Shown in pieces: positions 1 to 8,130 of a stretch of 64,000 nt of DNA; the stretch's first letter is position 1; every line of letters begins with the position of its first letter. The position numbers and the translations under genes are program-made. This stretch comes from Lachnospiraceae bacterium. GTDB lineage: Bacteria; Bacillota; Clostridia; Lachnospirales; Lachnospiraceae. Below the pieces are notes generated by a model. It did not search any database and was not told the DNA's origin. It saw nothing but the letters and a program-made list of their open reading frames with translations. The stretch is from NCBI GenBank assembly GCA_017542245.1, contig JAFXXN010000198.1, forward strand, positions 62,001 to 126,000. Reading direction: 5' to 3'.

Positions 1-1
1 G

Positions 2-2674
2 GAGATACTGAAAAACCTTAATCATGTAAAGAATGAACTACGTCTTGACATTGACCTGTGCAATGAATATAAGCAGCAGGGTAAGATTGAAGAATTATTC
101 CGTCATGTACTTATCAAGCAGTGTAATGTACTTTCTGGAATACTTCCTATGCTTTTTAGCTCAGACCTTGGATATTTGGAATTGTTGCTGCCCAAAACAC
201 TTCTCAAAGGGGAGACTGTAATTACAAGGCTGGTTGAGATACCTGAAGATGTCTTCTTGGAAGATATAGAGATAATAGGCTGGATGTACCAGTTTTATAT
301 CTCTTCTAAGAAGGATGAGGTATATGCATCAAAGAAGACTATAACAAAAGATACACTCCCGGCAGTAACTCAGCTCTTTACACCCGATTGGATAGTGCGG
401 TATATGGCAGAAAACACTGTAGGTCGGTTATGGCTGGAAAGCTATCCGGATTCTTCACTTCATTTTGAAATGAAGTACTATGTGGAAGATGCAGAGCAGA
501 CAGAAGATGTTCGGAAGAAGATAGATGAGATAAAATATAAGAATGTGAATCCGGAAGAAATCAGGATTATTGAGCCGTGCTGTGGTTCTGGGCATATTTT
601 AGTTTATGTGTTTGATTTGCTTTATAAAATGTATGAAGAACGTGGATATCAAAAGCGAGATATCCCTACATTGATACTGAAGAACAACCTTGTGGGTCTA
701 GATGTAGATAAGCGTGCAGCACAGCTGGCATCTTTCTCTCTGATTATGAAGGCCAGAAGTGTAAACAACAGGTTCTTCAATGATCAGTATTATGTGATGC
801 CACTAGTCTATGAAATTCAAGATTCCAAGTTACTTGAGGAATTGGAGTACCGTAAACATCTGAAAGATCTGAATCTCTTGAATGATGAAGAAACCAAGCT
901 GATACACTATCTTGTAGATACATTTGAAAATGGAAAGACAATTGGATCACTTCTTAAAGTGAAGCCAATAGATTTCGCCTGCGTGGACGGAGCATTTGGT
1001 AAAATATCAAAAGCTGCTGTTACAAATCTGTTCAATATAGATTTTTTGAATATAGGAATGAAGAGACTGAGAGAGCTTTCTGATTTGGCGAAGGTTCTGT
1101 CGACTAAGTATGATGTGATGATTACGAATCCGCCCTATATTAATCCATCATCGATGGAAGCTATCGTGAAAGAATACGCAACAAAGGAATATCCGGATAG
1201 TAAAACGGATATGTTTGCCATGTTTATGGAGACGGGATTTGTAAAGCCCAATGGATATATAGCGATGATTAATATGCATAGCTGGATGTTTTTAGCTAGC
1301 TATGAAAAATTAAGAAAGGGTGTTGCTAATTCAAAATCAATTATTAATATGGTTCATCTTGGAGCTAGGGCGTTCGAGGCAATAGCTGGGGAAGTAGTTC
1401 AGACTACATCCTTTGTATTTAGAAATGAATATTTGTGTGGATTCAAGGGAACATTTTGTCGATTAGTAGATGCCCCTACACAACAGGATAAGGAGGCAAT
1501 GTTCTTATCTGATAAGAATCGATACATTGTAGGACAGGATGTTTTTGCAAAAATTCCTGGAAATCCAATAGCATACTGGTTGAGCAATCAGGTGGTACGT
1601 AATTTTGATACTATGAAAACCATAGGCGATTATGGAAACGGCAGAATTGGTTTGGTAACAGGGGACGCTGGGCGTTTTATTCGCTTTTGGCATGAGGTTG
1701 CAGAAAACCGAATAGGATTTGGCATTAAAAACAATGATGAATCTATTGCATCGAAAAAGAGATGGTTCCCGATTCATAATGGCGGTGAGTTCAGGAAATG
1801 GTTTGGTAATCTGGATAGTGTTGTTAATTGGGAAAATGACGGATACGAAATGAAATTCGACAATTATATGGGAAAACGAGTAAGATCCCATAACTATAAT
1901 GGAGAATATGCTTTTGCAAGAGCATTAAGTTGGACGACTATCTCTACGGGAGATTTTTGTTGCCGTTATGCGGATAATGGTTTCATTTTTGATACGGCTG
2001 GACCATTTTATGTATCTAATAAGCAATCGGACTTATTATGCATTATGGCTTTTTTGGAATCTAAGGTCGCTAGTATGTATTTGCGGGTTTTGAATCCTAC
2101 CATAAATTATCCACCTGGATATATTCAAGCGGTTCCTTTTGATGATGCATGTATATCAAAAAACATAGATACTCTTGCAGAAAAAAATATTGCTACTTCA
2201 AGAGATGATTGGAATTCATTTGAGACAGCGTGGGATTTTAAGATGCATCCTTTGATTGGTATGAAGGCCCATTCGGGGCTAATTTCAGAAATATTTACTA
2301 TTTGGTCAGAAAAATGCCAGGAAAGATTTACTTGTCTAAAACAAAATGAAATAGAGCTAAACCGTATGTTTATTGATATCTATGGATTGCAAGATGAGCT
2401 AACACCTGAGGTTGATGATAAGGATGTTACAGTTCGTCTTGCAGATAAAGAACGCGATATTCGTTCTCTGATTTCCTATTTTGTTGGTGTTGCCATGGGT
2501 AGATATTCTCTCGATGTTCCTGGTCTTGCCTATGCAGGTGGTGAATGGGATGTTTCCAAATATGTTTCATATCAGCCGGATGATGATGGCATCATCCCGA
2601 TTTATAATGGAATCGGAATGCAAACAGATATACGGCGAAGATACTTACAAACAAAATATAGATTTCATTGCTGA
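2..2674 (+). CDS. pglX: BREX adenine methyltransferase PglX, 5' part (partial at window start, frameshifted at its 3' end)
   Basis: The reading frame is open from base 2, so the start codon lies upstream of the window. PglX (BrxX) is the N6-adenine DNA methyltransferase of BREX type 1, which marks host DNA and is needed for phage exclusion. Visible are the SAM-binding motif EPCCGSGH (near 572-595) and the catalytic NPPY motif (1127-1138), followed by the long target-recognition and C-terminal region. The frame runs normally to DDDGIIPI (about 2602) and then leaves the family sequence; the remaining 24 codons to the stop at 2674 are out-of-frame translation. The natural C-terminus continues in the next frame (2607-3170). 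Complete members are about 1,200 residues; about 890 are seen here. The family call is secure; whether the protein works is doubtful. Confidence 0.9.
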   Translation, partial: EILKNLNHVKNELRLDIDLCNEYKQQGKIEELFRHVLIKQCNVLSGILPMLFSSDLGYLELLLPKTLLKGETVITRLVEIPEDVFLEDIEIIGWMYQFYISSKKDEVYASKKTITKDTLPAVTQLFTPDWIVRYMAENTVGRLWLESYPDSSLHFEMKYYVEDAEQTEDVRKKIDEIKYKNVNPEEIRIIEPCCGSGHILVYVFDLLYKMYEERGYQKRDIPTLILKNNLVGLDVDKRAAQLASFSLIMKARSVNNRFFNDQYYVMPLVYEIQDSKLLEELEYRKHLKDLNLLNDEETKLIHYLVDTFENGKTIGSLLKVKPIDFACVDGAFGKISKAAVTNLFNIDFLNIGMKRLRELSDLAKVLSTKYDVMITNPPYINPSSMEAIVKEYATKEYPDSKTDMFAMFMETGFVKPNGYIAMINMHSWMFLASYEKLRKGVANSKSIINMVHLGARAFEAIAGEVVQTTSFVFRNEYLCGFKGTFCRLVDAPTQQDKEAMFLSDKNRYIVGQDVFAKIPGNPIAYWLSNQVVRNFDTMKTIGDYGNGRIGLVTGDAGRFIRFWHEVAENRIGFGIKNNDESIASKKRWFPIHNGGEFRKWFGNLDSVVNWENDGYEMKFDNYMGKRVRSHNYNGEYAFARALSWTTISTGDFCCRYADNGFIFDTAGPFYVSNKQSDLLCIMAFLESKVASMYLRVLNPTINYPPGYIQAVPFDDACISKNIDTLAEKNIATSRDDWNSFETAWDFKMHPLIGMKAHSGLISEIFTIWSEKCQERFTCLKQNEIELNRMFIDIYGLQDELTPEVDDKDVTVRLADKERDIRSLISYFVGVAMGRYSLDVPGLAYAGGEWDVSKYVSYQPDDDGIIPIYNGIGMQTDIRRRYLQTKYRFHC

Positions 2675-3170
2675 GGCTCTTGGCAAGAATAATAATGAAT
2701 CATCCGAAGAGACGTTGAACCGCTATTTAAATGACGGGTTTTATGTAGACCATCTGAAAATATACCAGAAGAGACCTATATATTGGCTGTTTTCCAGTGG
2801 TAAGAAAGATGGATTCAAGTGTTTAATTTATATGCATCGATATAATAGTGATACACTCGCTAGAATCAATGCAAAGTATTTTCTCCCTGAATCAACCAGG
2901 ATGAAGAATGAGCTTGAAGAGTTAAATGGAAAGGTTGCTCATTCAGAAGGATGCGAAAAACTGAAATATGAGAAAGAACGTCAGAATCTGGTAGCTGCAT
3001 ATAATGAGGCTATTGAATATGGTCAGGTGCTGGATCATATGGCAAATCGCTACATTTCAATTGATCTGGATGATGGCGTAAAAGAGAACTATGCCAAGTT
3101 CCAGGGCATTGAAATCGTTACTGATGGCGGAAGTAAGGTAAAGAAGGATCTGCTTGCTCCACTGAAGTGA
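2607..3170 (+). pseudogene. pglX: PglX C-terminal fragment, out of frame with the 5' part
   Basis: From about 2625 this frame reads QIYGEDTYKQNIDFIAEALG and then the usual PglX C-terminal region (NRYLNDGFY, KRPIYWLFSSGKK, YMHRYN, INAKYFLPESTR), ending at 3170. It is the continuation of the gene at 2-2674 shifted by +1. Between IIPI in the first frame and IYGEDT in this one there are only about 24 bases. From memory of the family roughly 20 residues normally stand there, so a small deletion not divisible by three is more likely than a single-base error. An ATG at 2607 is in this frame but has no ribosome binding site, so independent translation is unlikely. The next gene starts 8 bases after this stop. 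Confidence 0.8.
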
Positions 3171-3177
3171 GGTGCTT

Positions 3178-3828
3178 ATGAAGATTGATAAAGTCGATGT
3201 GATAAATGCTGGGCATGAGGATGCATGGAAATATTTCACAAGTGCTTATAATGGGTATGAAGCGATGCGGGCTTATCGTCACATGATAAAAGATTGTATT
3301 GACAGGAAGAAAGCCAACTTTGAAAGTATTCGAAAGGGAGAGGCAGAAATCTCGGAAAAAGAGAAGTATTCATTTCCAACGGGAGACTTTATCAAAATTG
3401 ATGGAATCAATATGAGTTTAAGCTTTCTCGTGAGTGTTTATACACAGAGCTTCTTTCAATTTGGAAGGAACTTTTTTGACTACATAGCACAGATTATTAC
3501 TGCGTTTTACTGTCAGGGCATTAATTTCTATCATGTAGACTTCGGTACGGTGGCAAATAAAAAGGATAGCATAACAGATGAACATGTCCCGAAATATATT
3601 GAGGATATTATAACGTCTGAAGAGTATAAAGACCTTTGTGATTATAAAAATACTGTGAAGCATAGTTATGCTCTCTATGTTTCCATTTATATGAAAGTGG
3701 GTAATATGGACCTGATAGGGAAGATACCTTCGTTTGAAAAAGATTTGAGCCTATATAATGTTGCGGATATAGATGAGAAGTTGAAGAAGGATCATCAATT
3801 TTTGTTGATAAATATGGGAATTTGCTAA
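3178..3828 (+). CDS. Small protein of unknown function inside the BREX locus
   Basis: 216 residues, soluble, rich in charged and aromatic residues, with no signal peptide or membrane segment. I do not recognise the family. The start is the ATG at 3178 with GTGAGGTG just upstream, tightly coupled to the pglX stop. The C-terminal half has a helical stretch reading YKNTVKHSYALY; an N-x-x-K-H arrangement in a helical protein recalls HEPN-type ribonucleases, but the R-x4-6-H motif is not clear and I do not assign it. It lies directly before the large SMC-like ATPase (72-base gap) and between pglX and pglZ, so it probably works with that ATPase as a two-gene module (inference from position). Confidence 0.75.
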   Translation: MKIDKVDVINAGHEDAWKYFTSAYNGYEAMRAYRHMIKDCIDRKKANFESIRKGEAEISEKEKYSFPTGDFIKIDGINMSLSFLVSVYTQSFFQFGRNFFDYIAQIITAFYCQGINFYHVDFGTVANKKDSITDEHVPKYIEDIITSEEYKDLCDYKNTVKHSYALYVSIYMKVGNMDLIGKIPSFEKDLSLYNVADIDEKLKKDHQFLLINMGIC

Positions 3829-3899
3829 AAGTGATATGGCCAGAAAAGGCTGATGAGGATACAGAGAAGCGAAAATTTGTTATTAGGAGAGTGAAAAAA

Positions 3900-6530
3900 A
3901 TGGCTACTATTATTGCACAGGAATTAAAAAAATGGAAAGATACCTTAAACATAGATGAATTGAATCCATTTGACATTACCGTAGTGAATATTATACTTCA
4001 AAGTTATGAAGCATTGATTGAAGCAGGTGGAACTGCGGGAGGAAAACGCATAAAGAAATTTGCAGAATTAGTATCGGCAAAGCAGGGAAAATGTGATTCA
4101 AAGTTACTAGATATGCTGATTAGAGGGAGTGCTACTAAAAATAGGATAAAACGTGTAATTTCTTTGGAAGTCAATTCATTTAGAGGATTTGCTACAAGTA
4201 GAACTTTTAATCTTGGAAGGCAATATGTCCTTTTATATGGACCAAATGGATCAGGCAAAACAAGTTTCAGCGAAGCATTGGAATATGGTCTTCTTGGAAA
4301 CATTGAAGAGGCTGAAGCTGATCATATTAAACTATCAACATATATCAAGAATACTTCAACCAATAAGGGTGTAGCTCCGATTATTCGGTGTTTATTTGAG
4401 AATGAAGAGGAAACTGAAGCAAGTGAAGATTACGAAACTTATAGATTTGCTTTTATAGAAAAAAATCGTATAACTGATTTCTCACATATAAGTGGTCTAA
4501 ATGCAAAAAACCAGAATGAGCGAATGGCAGCATTATTTGGATTGTCGGAGTTCTCAAGTTTTGTGCAGGAATTTACAAAAAATTTTGATGATAGATATCT
4601 TTTGACTAAATCTGTTACGGAAGAGTCGTTTAAGGAGCAGCAGGCTGTTATAGATGGGAAAAAGAAAGAATTATCTGAACTGGAAAACGAATTGGAAAAG
4701 ATAAATGGGGAGATAAATAAAGTTATTGAGGATTTGAACAAAAAACATGAGGGGATAGGAGATATCCAACAGGCCATAGATTACTATGATAACGCTGATA
4801 ATGGTTTACTAACTAAGAAAATTCAGAATAAGAATATTGAGACAGTCAAGCCTATTGAGAATGAAAAGTATAAATTAATCAAGACTAGCTGCAATGAAAT
4901 AATTAGTGCTCTCAACTTGATAATTTATAAAAGAAATGAGCTCGCAAATAAGGCTATGGAGTTGAATTATAAGCAGCTGTATGAATCAATTACAAAACTG
5001 GGTGAAACGGAAGAATGTCCTGCTTGTGGAACGCCTATTAGTAAAGCTGAAAGAAATCCATATTTATTTGCAAAAGAAAAACTTGAAGAATACAAGGAAA
5101 TTGACAGTATTAAGAGATTTATAATGGAAAAAGCATCTGAGTGCAGAAAGAGCATTGATGAGTTGAAACTGCTGTTTGAGACAAATAAAGAACTGCTTGA
5201 TTTATTAGAAATTTCAACTTTTGGTCTTGTTAAAGTAGCTGCTACTGATATTGAGAAATATGAAAAGTCTGTTGAACAGTGGTTTGCTCTTTGCAAGAAT
5301 ATTGCTGCTCTTAATGATGTGGATGTGGAAACTAAGATTAAAGCTTATAATGCTGATGCAGAGAAAAAGAATAATGTTTATTCGCAGGAACTGGAAAAAC
5401 TTAGAGGAGAGGAAAAGGAACTGGTTACATTATCCGCACAGCTATCTGAAAAAGGAAAAAAAGTTGAGAGAAATAGAGTATTTATAACTAATTTTGATAA
5501 TAATAGTGCCGTTACTTTAAAAAAGATTGAAGAAGAAAGGAAACAGGCAGAATATAACATAAAAATCATGAAGGCATATCAAAAGATTGTTTTAAATCTA
5601 TATGAATATACCGGAAAATTACCGGAATTGATTGCGCAAGATTTAGAAAGTAAAATTGTTGATTACTACAATGTTATAAATAAAGGAGATGCTGACTTTG
5701 AGATGCTGTCGGATATCTTTCTTCCTTCGGACAATTGTAATAGATTAACCATTACTTTTAGAGATGGAAACATATCTGATGCTTTGCAGGTATTAAGTGA
5801 GGGACATATAAAGATTCTTGGTTTATCTATACTTTTAGCAAAAGCAATAAAGAATAATCTTAACTTTATCATTTTTGATGATATTGTAAACGCCATTGAT
5901 GATGAACATAGGAATGGGGTGGCTAATCTCATTATGTGTCATGAGGATTTTCAGAATAAACAAATTATTCTATCTACTCACGGAGAACAATTCATTTTGA
6001 AATTAAAAGATAGACTTGGAACGTCAAGAATTAGCAAGGATGCGATTGTTTACAAGTTTCTTCCAGCGGAGGCTTTACAAGAAAGAGGAGTTGTAGTAGA
6101 GTATTCGGATGCTAAAACGCCTATTGAAGCTGCAAAAAAGAAGTATGAAGATAATGAGTTGAAGGATGCGGCATCTAAATGCCGACAGGCTATGGAAAGT
6201 GTTTCCTATAATTTGTGGAATAAGATTTCAGACACTTCAAATGGAGAAATATTGGTTGCTATGCGATCTCCAAAGTCACAACCTGATTTGGCTTCTATTG
6301 TAAATGCACTTATAAAAAAGTCGAAGAAAATACAAGGTATGGAGAGTATTACAGAAAAGTTAGAAGCGATAAAAGAACAAGATAATTGGCGAGTTCTTAA
6401 CAAAGGAACGCATTTTGAAAATGAACAACCAGAATTTGAAAGACTGGACGTTAAAAATGTTTTGGATATTCTTACGGCCTTAGATGAAAGTGTGAGAAAA
6501 CTAAAAATACAAGAATCAGCCTTTCCGTGA
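3900..6530 (+). CDS. SMC/Rad50-like AAA ATPase with zinc-hook-like CxxC, candidate defence effector
   Basis: 876 residues. I chose the ATG at 3900 because it follows AGGAG at a good distance; a TTG 78 bases earlier is possible but less likely. A short helical N-terminal region is followed by RecF/Rad50-type ATPase halves: Walker A GPNGSGKT (residues 114-121), a long coiled coil broken by CPACGTPI (C373, C376), an ABC-like signature LSEGH (632-636), Walker B FIIFDDI with D-loop NAIDDEH, and the switch LSTHGEQF. After the ATPase comes about 140 residues with R762-x3-E766 and NKGTH (H838). An ATPase with a hook and a C-terminal Arg-Glu-His set resembles the RloC/PrrC anticodon nucleases; that comparison is inference. 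It sits between pglX and pglZ. DndD-like or other SMC-type defence ATPases are alternatives. Confidence 0.85.
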   Translation: MATIIAQELKKWKDTLNIDELNPFDITVVNIILQSYEALIEAGGTAGGKRIKKFAELVSAKQGKCDSKLLDMLIRGSATKNRIKRVISLEVNSFRGFATSRTFNLGRQYVLLYGPNGSGKTSFSEALEYGLLGNIEEAEADHIKLSTYIKNTSTNKGVAPIIRCLFENEEETEASEDYETYRFAFIEKNRITDFSHISGLNAKNQNERMAALFGLSEFSSFVQEFTKNFDDRYLLTKSVTEESFKEQQAVIDGKKKELSELENELEKINGEINKVIEDLNKKHEGIGDIQQAIDYYDNADNGLLTKKIQNKNIETVKPIENEKYKLIKTSCNEIISALNLIIYKRNELANKAMELNYKQLYESITKLGETEECPACGTPISKAERNPYLFAKEKLEEYKEIDSIKRFIMEKASECRKSIDELKLLFETNKELLDLLEISTFGLVKVAATDIEKYEKSVEQWFALCKNIAALNDVDVETKIKAYNADAEKKNNVYSQELEKLRGEEKELVTLSAQLSEKGKKVERNRVFITNFDNNSAVTLKKIEEERKQAEYNIKIMKAYQKIVLNLYEYTGKLPELIAQDLESKIVDYYNVINKGDADFEMLSDIFLPSDNCNRLTITFRDGNISDALQVLSEGHIKILGLSILLAKAIKNNLNFIIFDDIVNAIDDEHRNGVANLIMCHEDFQNKQIILSTHGEQFILKLKDRLGTSRISKDAIVYKFLPAEALQERGVVVEYSDAKTPIEAAKKKYEDNELKDAASKCRQAMESVSYNLWNKISDTSNGEILVAMRSPKSQPDLASIVNALIKKSKKIQGMESITEKLEAIKEQDNWRVLNKGTHFENEQPEFERLDVKNVLDILTALDESVRKLKIQESAFP

Positions 6531-6644
6531 GAGATTAATAGAAAATGGTTGGGATATAGTAAGCGTATGCCTAACTCTACGACCATAAATATATAGACTT
6601 CATAAAAAACATATTTTAAGTTTGATAAGGGGGGAATGTGTAGT

Positions 6645-8126
6645 ATGGCCTATGTAAATATTGGCAAAGAGAACGAAAAGGTTGAATTCAAAAAGAGTAC
6701 GGGCGAATTAAGAGAAGGCGTTATATCCATTGCTTCAATCTTGAATAAACATGATAGCGGAGACCTTTATTTTGGTGTAAAGAATAATGGGGATGTTATA
6801 GGTCAGGATATGAGTGACTCTACTATCAGAGATGTCAGTCAGGCTATACGGGCAAATATCAAACCCCCTATATATCCTGTAATTGAGGAACAACGGTATG
6901 GTGATAGGGATGTGATTCATGTCCAGTTCAGTGGTACACGCCGACCTTATCTTGCATATGGCATACCTCGGATCCGCGTGGCGGATGAAGATGCTCAGAT
7001 GGATCAGGAAACATATCGTGAGATGCTGAATGCAAGGGAAAACCGTATAGATTCATGGGAGACAAAGAAATCCAAATATCAGGTCAAAGATATCAACAAG
7101 GCTGTATTTGATGAGTATATTAAAAAGGCTAAAGAGGTTGGAAGGATTTCATTTGAGAATGAAGATCCGACAGAGGTTTTAAATAAGCTTGAATTGTTGG
7201 AAGGCGACTATTTGCTCAATGCCGGGGCGGCTTTATTTGTTGACAGCGGAATGAACGACCTTCAGATGGCAAAGTTTGCTACTGATGAAAAGATAAAATT
7301 TACTGATATACGTAGAAGTACTGGCCCAATATTCAAGTTAATAGATGTGGCAATGCGATATTTGATAGATGCCATGGATTGGCGGGTTGAGTTTAACGGG
7401 AAAAGAGAAAGGGATGAAATCCCAGAGGTTCCTATAGATGCTCTTCGTGAAGCTGTTATAAATGCTTTTGCTCATCGCCTGGTGGAATCGAGACAAAGCA
7501 TTCAGATTATGATATTTAAAAACAGGATCGAGATATATAGCCCCGGTACTTTCCCGGATAAAATTACTCCGGAGGAGTTTGCTGCTGGAAATAAGAAAGC
7601 TATTCGTCGTAATTGGTTGATAACTCAAACATTATACTATTCTAAAGATATGGAGACTTTTGCTACAGGACTTATGAAAATAAAGAATCTCTGTATGGAA
7701 TATGGTGTGAAATATGAGTTCCAAAAAGAGGAATATGGTTTTACAGTTATATTCTACCGGCATTGTGGTGAAGGCTGGGGATGGAGCGGAGATACTGATA
7801 CAGAAAGTTCAAAAACTAATACAGAAATTTTAAAAACTAATACAGAAAGTTCAAAAACTAATACGGAAAACGGAAAAACTAATATAGAAAACCAGAATTC
7901 TAATACAGAAAATAATGACACTGGTATAAAAATAAAGTTAACGGAAACAGAGTCAAAAATATTAGATTTTGTTAAGAGTAATCCTAAAGTTACATTGAAT
8001 GTAATGGCTGAAAAATGTGGCCTTTCTCGAAGTGGTATCCAATATGCTGTTAATAGCTTAAAAAGAAAGGGAAAGATACAGCGAGAAGGTTCTCAAAAAA
8101 ACGGAAATTGGATTATAAGAGGTTAA
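6645..8126 (+). CDS. AlbA_2 (Schlafen-type) / HATPase_c_4 ATP-binding protein with C-terminal winged helix
   Basis: 493 residues from the ATG at 6645, which lies 10 bases after AAGGGGGG; an ATG at 6636 is too close to that site. The N-terminus (about residues 5-130) is an AlbA_2 domain (VEFKKSTGE, DLYFGVKNNGDVIGQ, RRPYLAYGIPRIR). A GHKL-like HATPase_c_4 region follows (about 255-320: DALREAVINAFAHR, NRIEIYSPGTFP). Next is an Asn/Thr-rich linker of 7-residue repeats (about 386-420), then a winged helix (about 430-493: TESKILDFVKSNP, SRSGIQYAVNSLK). Proteins of this build are usually called RNA-binding or transcriptional regulators. Four bases separate it from pglZ, so it probably shares the BREX transcript and may control the locus (inference). 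Confidence 0.85.
   Translation: MAYVNIGKENEKVEFKKSTGELREGVISIASILNKHDSGDLYFGVKNNGDVIGQDMSDSTIRDVSQAIRANIKPPIYPVIEEQRYGDRDVIHVQFSGTRRPYLAYGIPRIRVADEDAQMDQETYREMLNARENRIDSWETKKSKYQVKDINKAVFDEYIKKAKEVGRISFENEDPTEVLNKLELLEGDYLLNAGAALFVDSGMNDLQMAKFATDEKIKFTDIRRSTGPIFKLIDVAMRYLIDAMDWRVEFNGKRERDEIPEVPIDALREAVINAFAHRLVESRQSIQIMIFKNRIEIYSPGTFPDKITPEEFAAGNKKAIRRNWLITQTLYYSKDMETFATGLMKIKNLCMEYGVKYEFQKEEYGFTVIFYRHCGEGWGWSGDTDTESSKTNTEILKTNTESSKTNTENGKTNIENQNSNTENNDTGIKIKLTETESKILDFVKSNPKVTLNVMAEKCGLSRSGIQYAVNSLKRKGKIQREGSQKNGNWIIRG
7800..7904 (+). repeat. Five tandem 21-bp units encoding a TESSKTN-type heptad linker
   Basis: Units of 21 bases start at 7800, 7821, 7842, 7863 and 7884, each reading approximately acagaaagttcaaaaactaat. 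The first and third are identical; the fourth and fifth have diverged, and a partial sixth begins at 7905. Each unit encodes seven residues (TESSKTN, TEILKTN, TESSKTN, TENGKTN, IENQNSN). The period is a multiple of three, so changes in copy number would alter linker length without breaking the frame. It lies between the ATPase-like domain and the winged helix of the AlbA_2 protein. Confidence 0.85.
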
Positions 8127-8130
8127 ATAT

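Noticed and set aside
2600-2627. Phase variation or programmed frameshifting as the cause of the pglX break
   Set aside because: There is no homopolymer or short tandem repeat at the junction and no slippery heptamer, and the matching parts seem to lack residues between them, so a simple switch would not restore the protein.
7800-7904. Possible CRISPR array
   Set aside because: The repeats are directly adjacent 21-bp coding units without spacers, and they are in frame with the surrounding gene.
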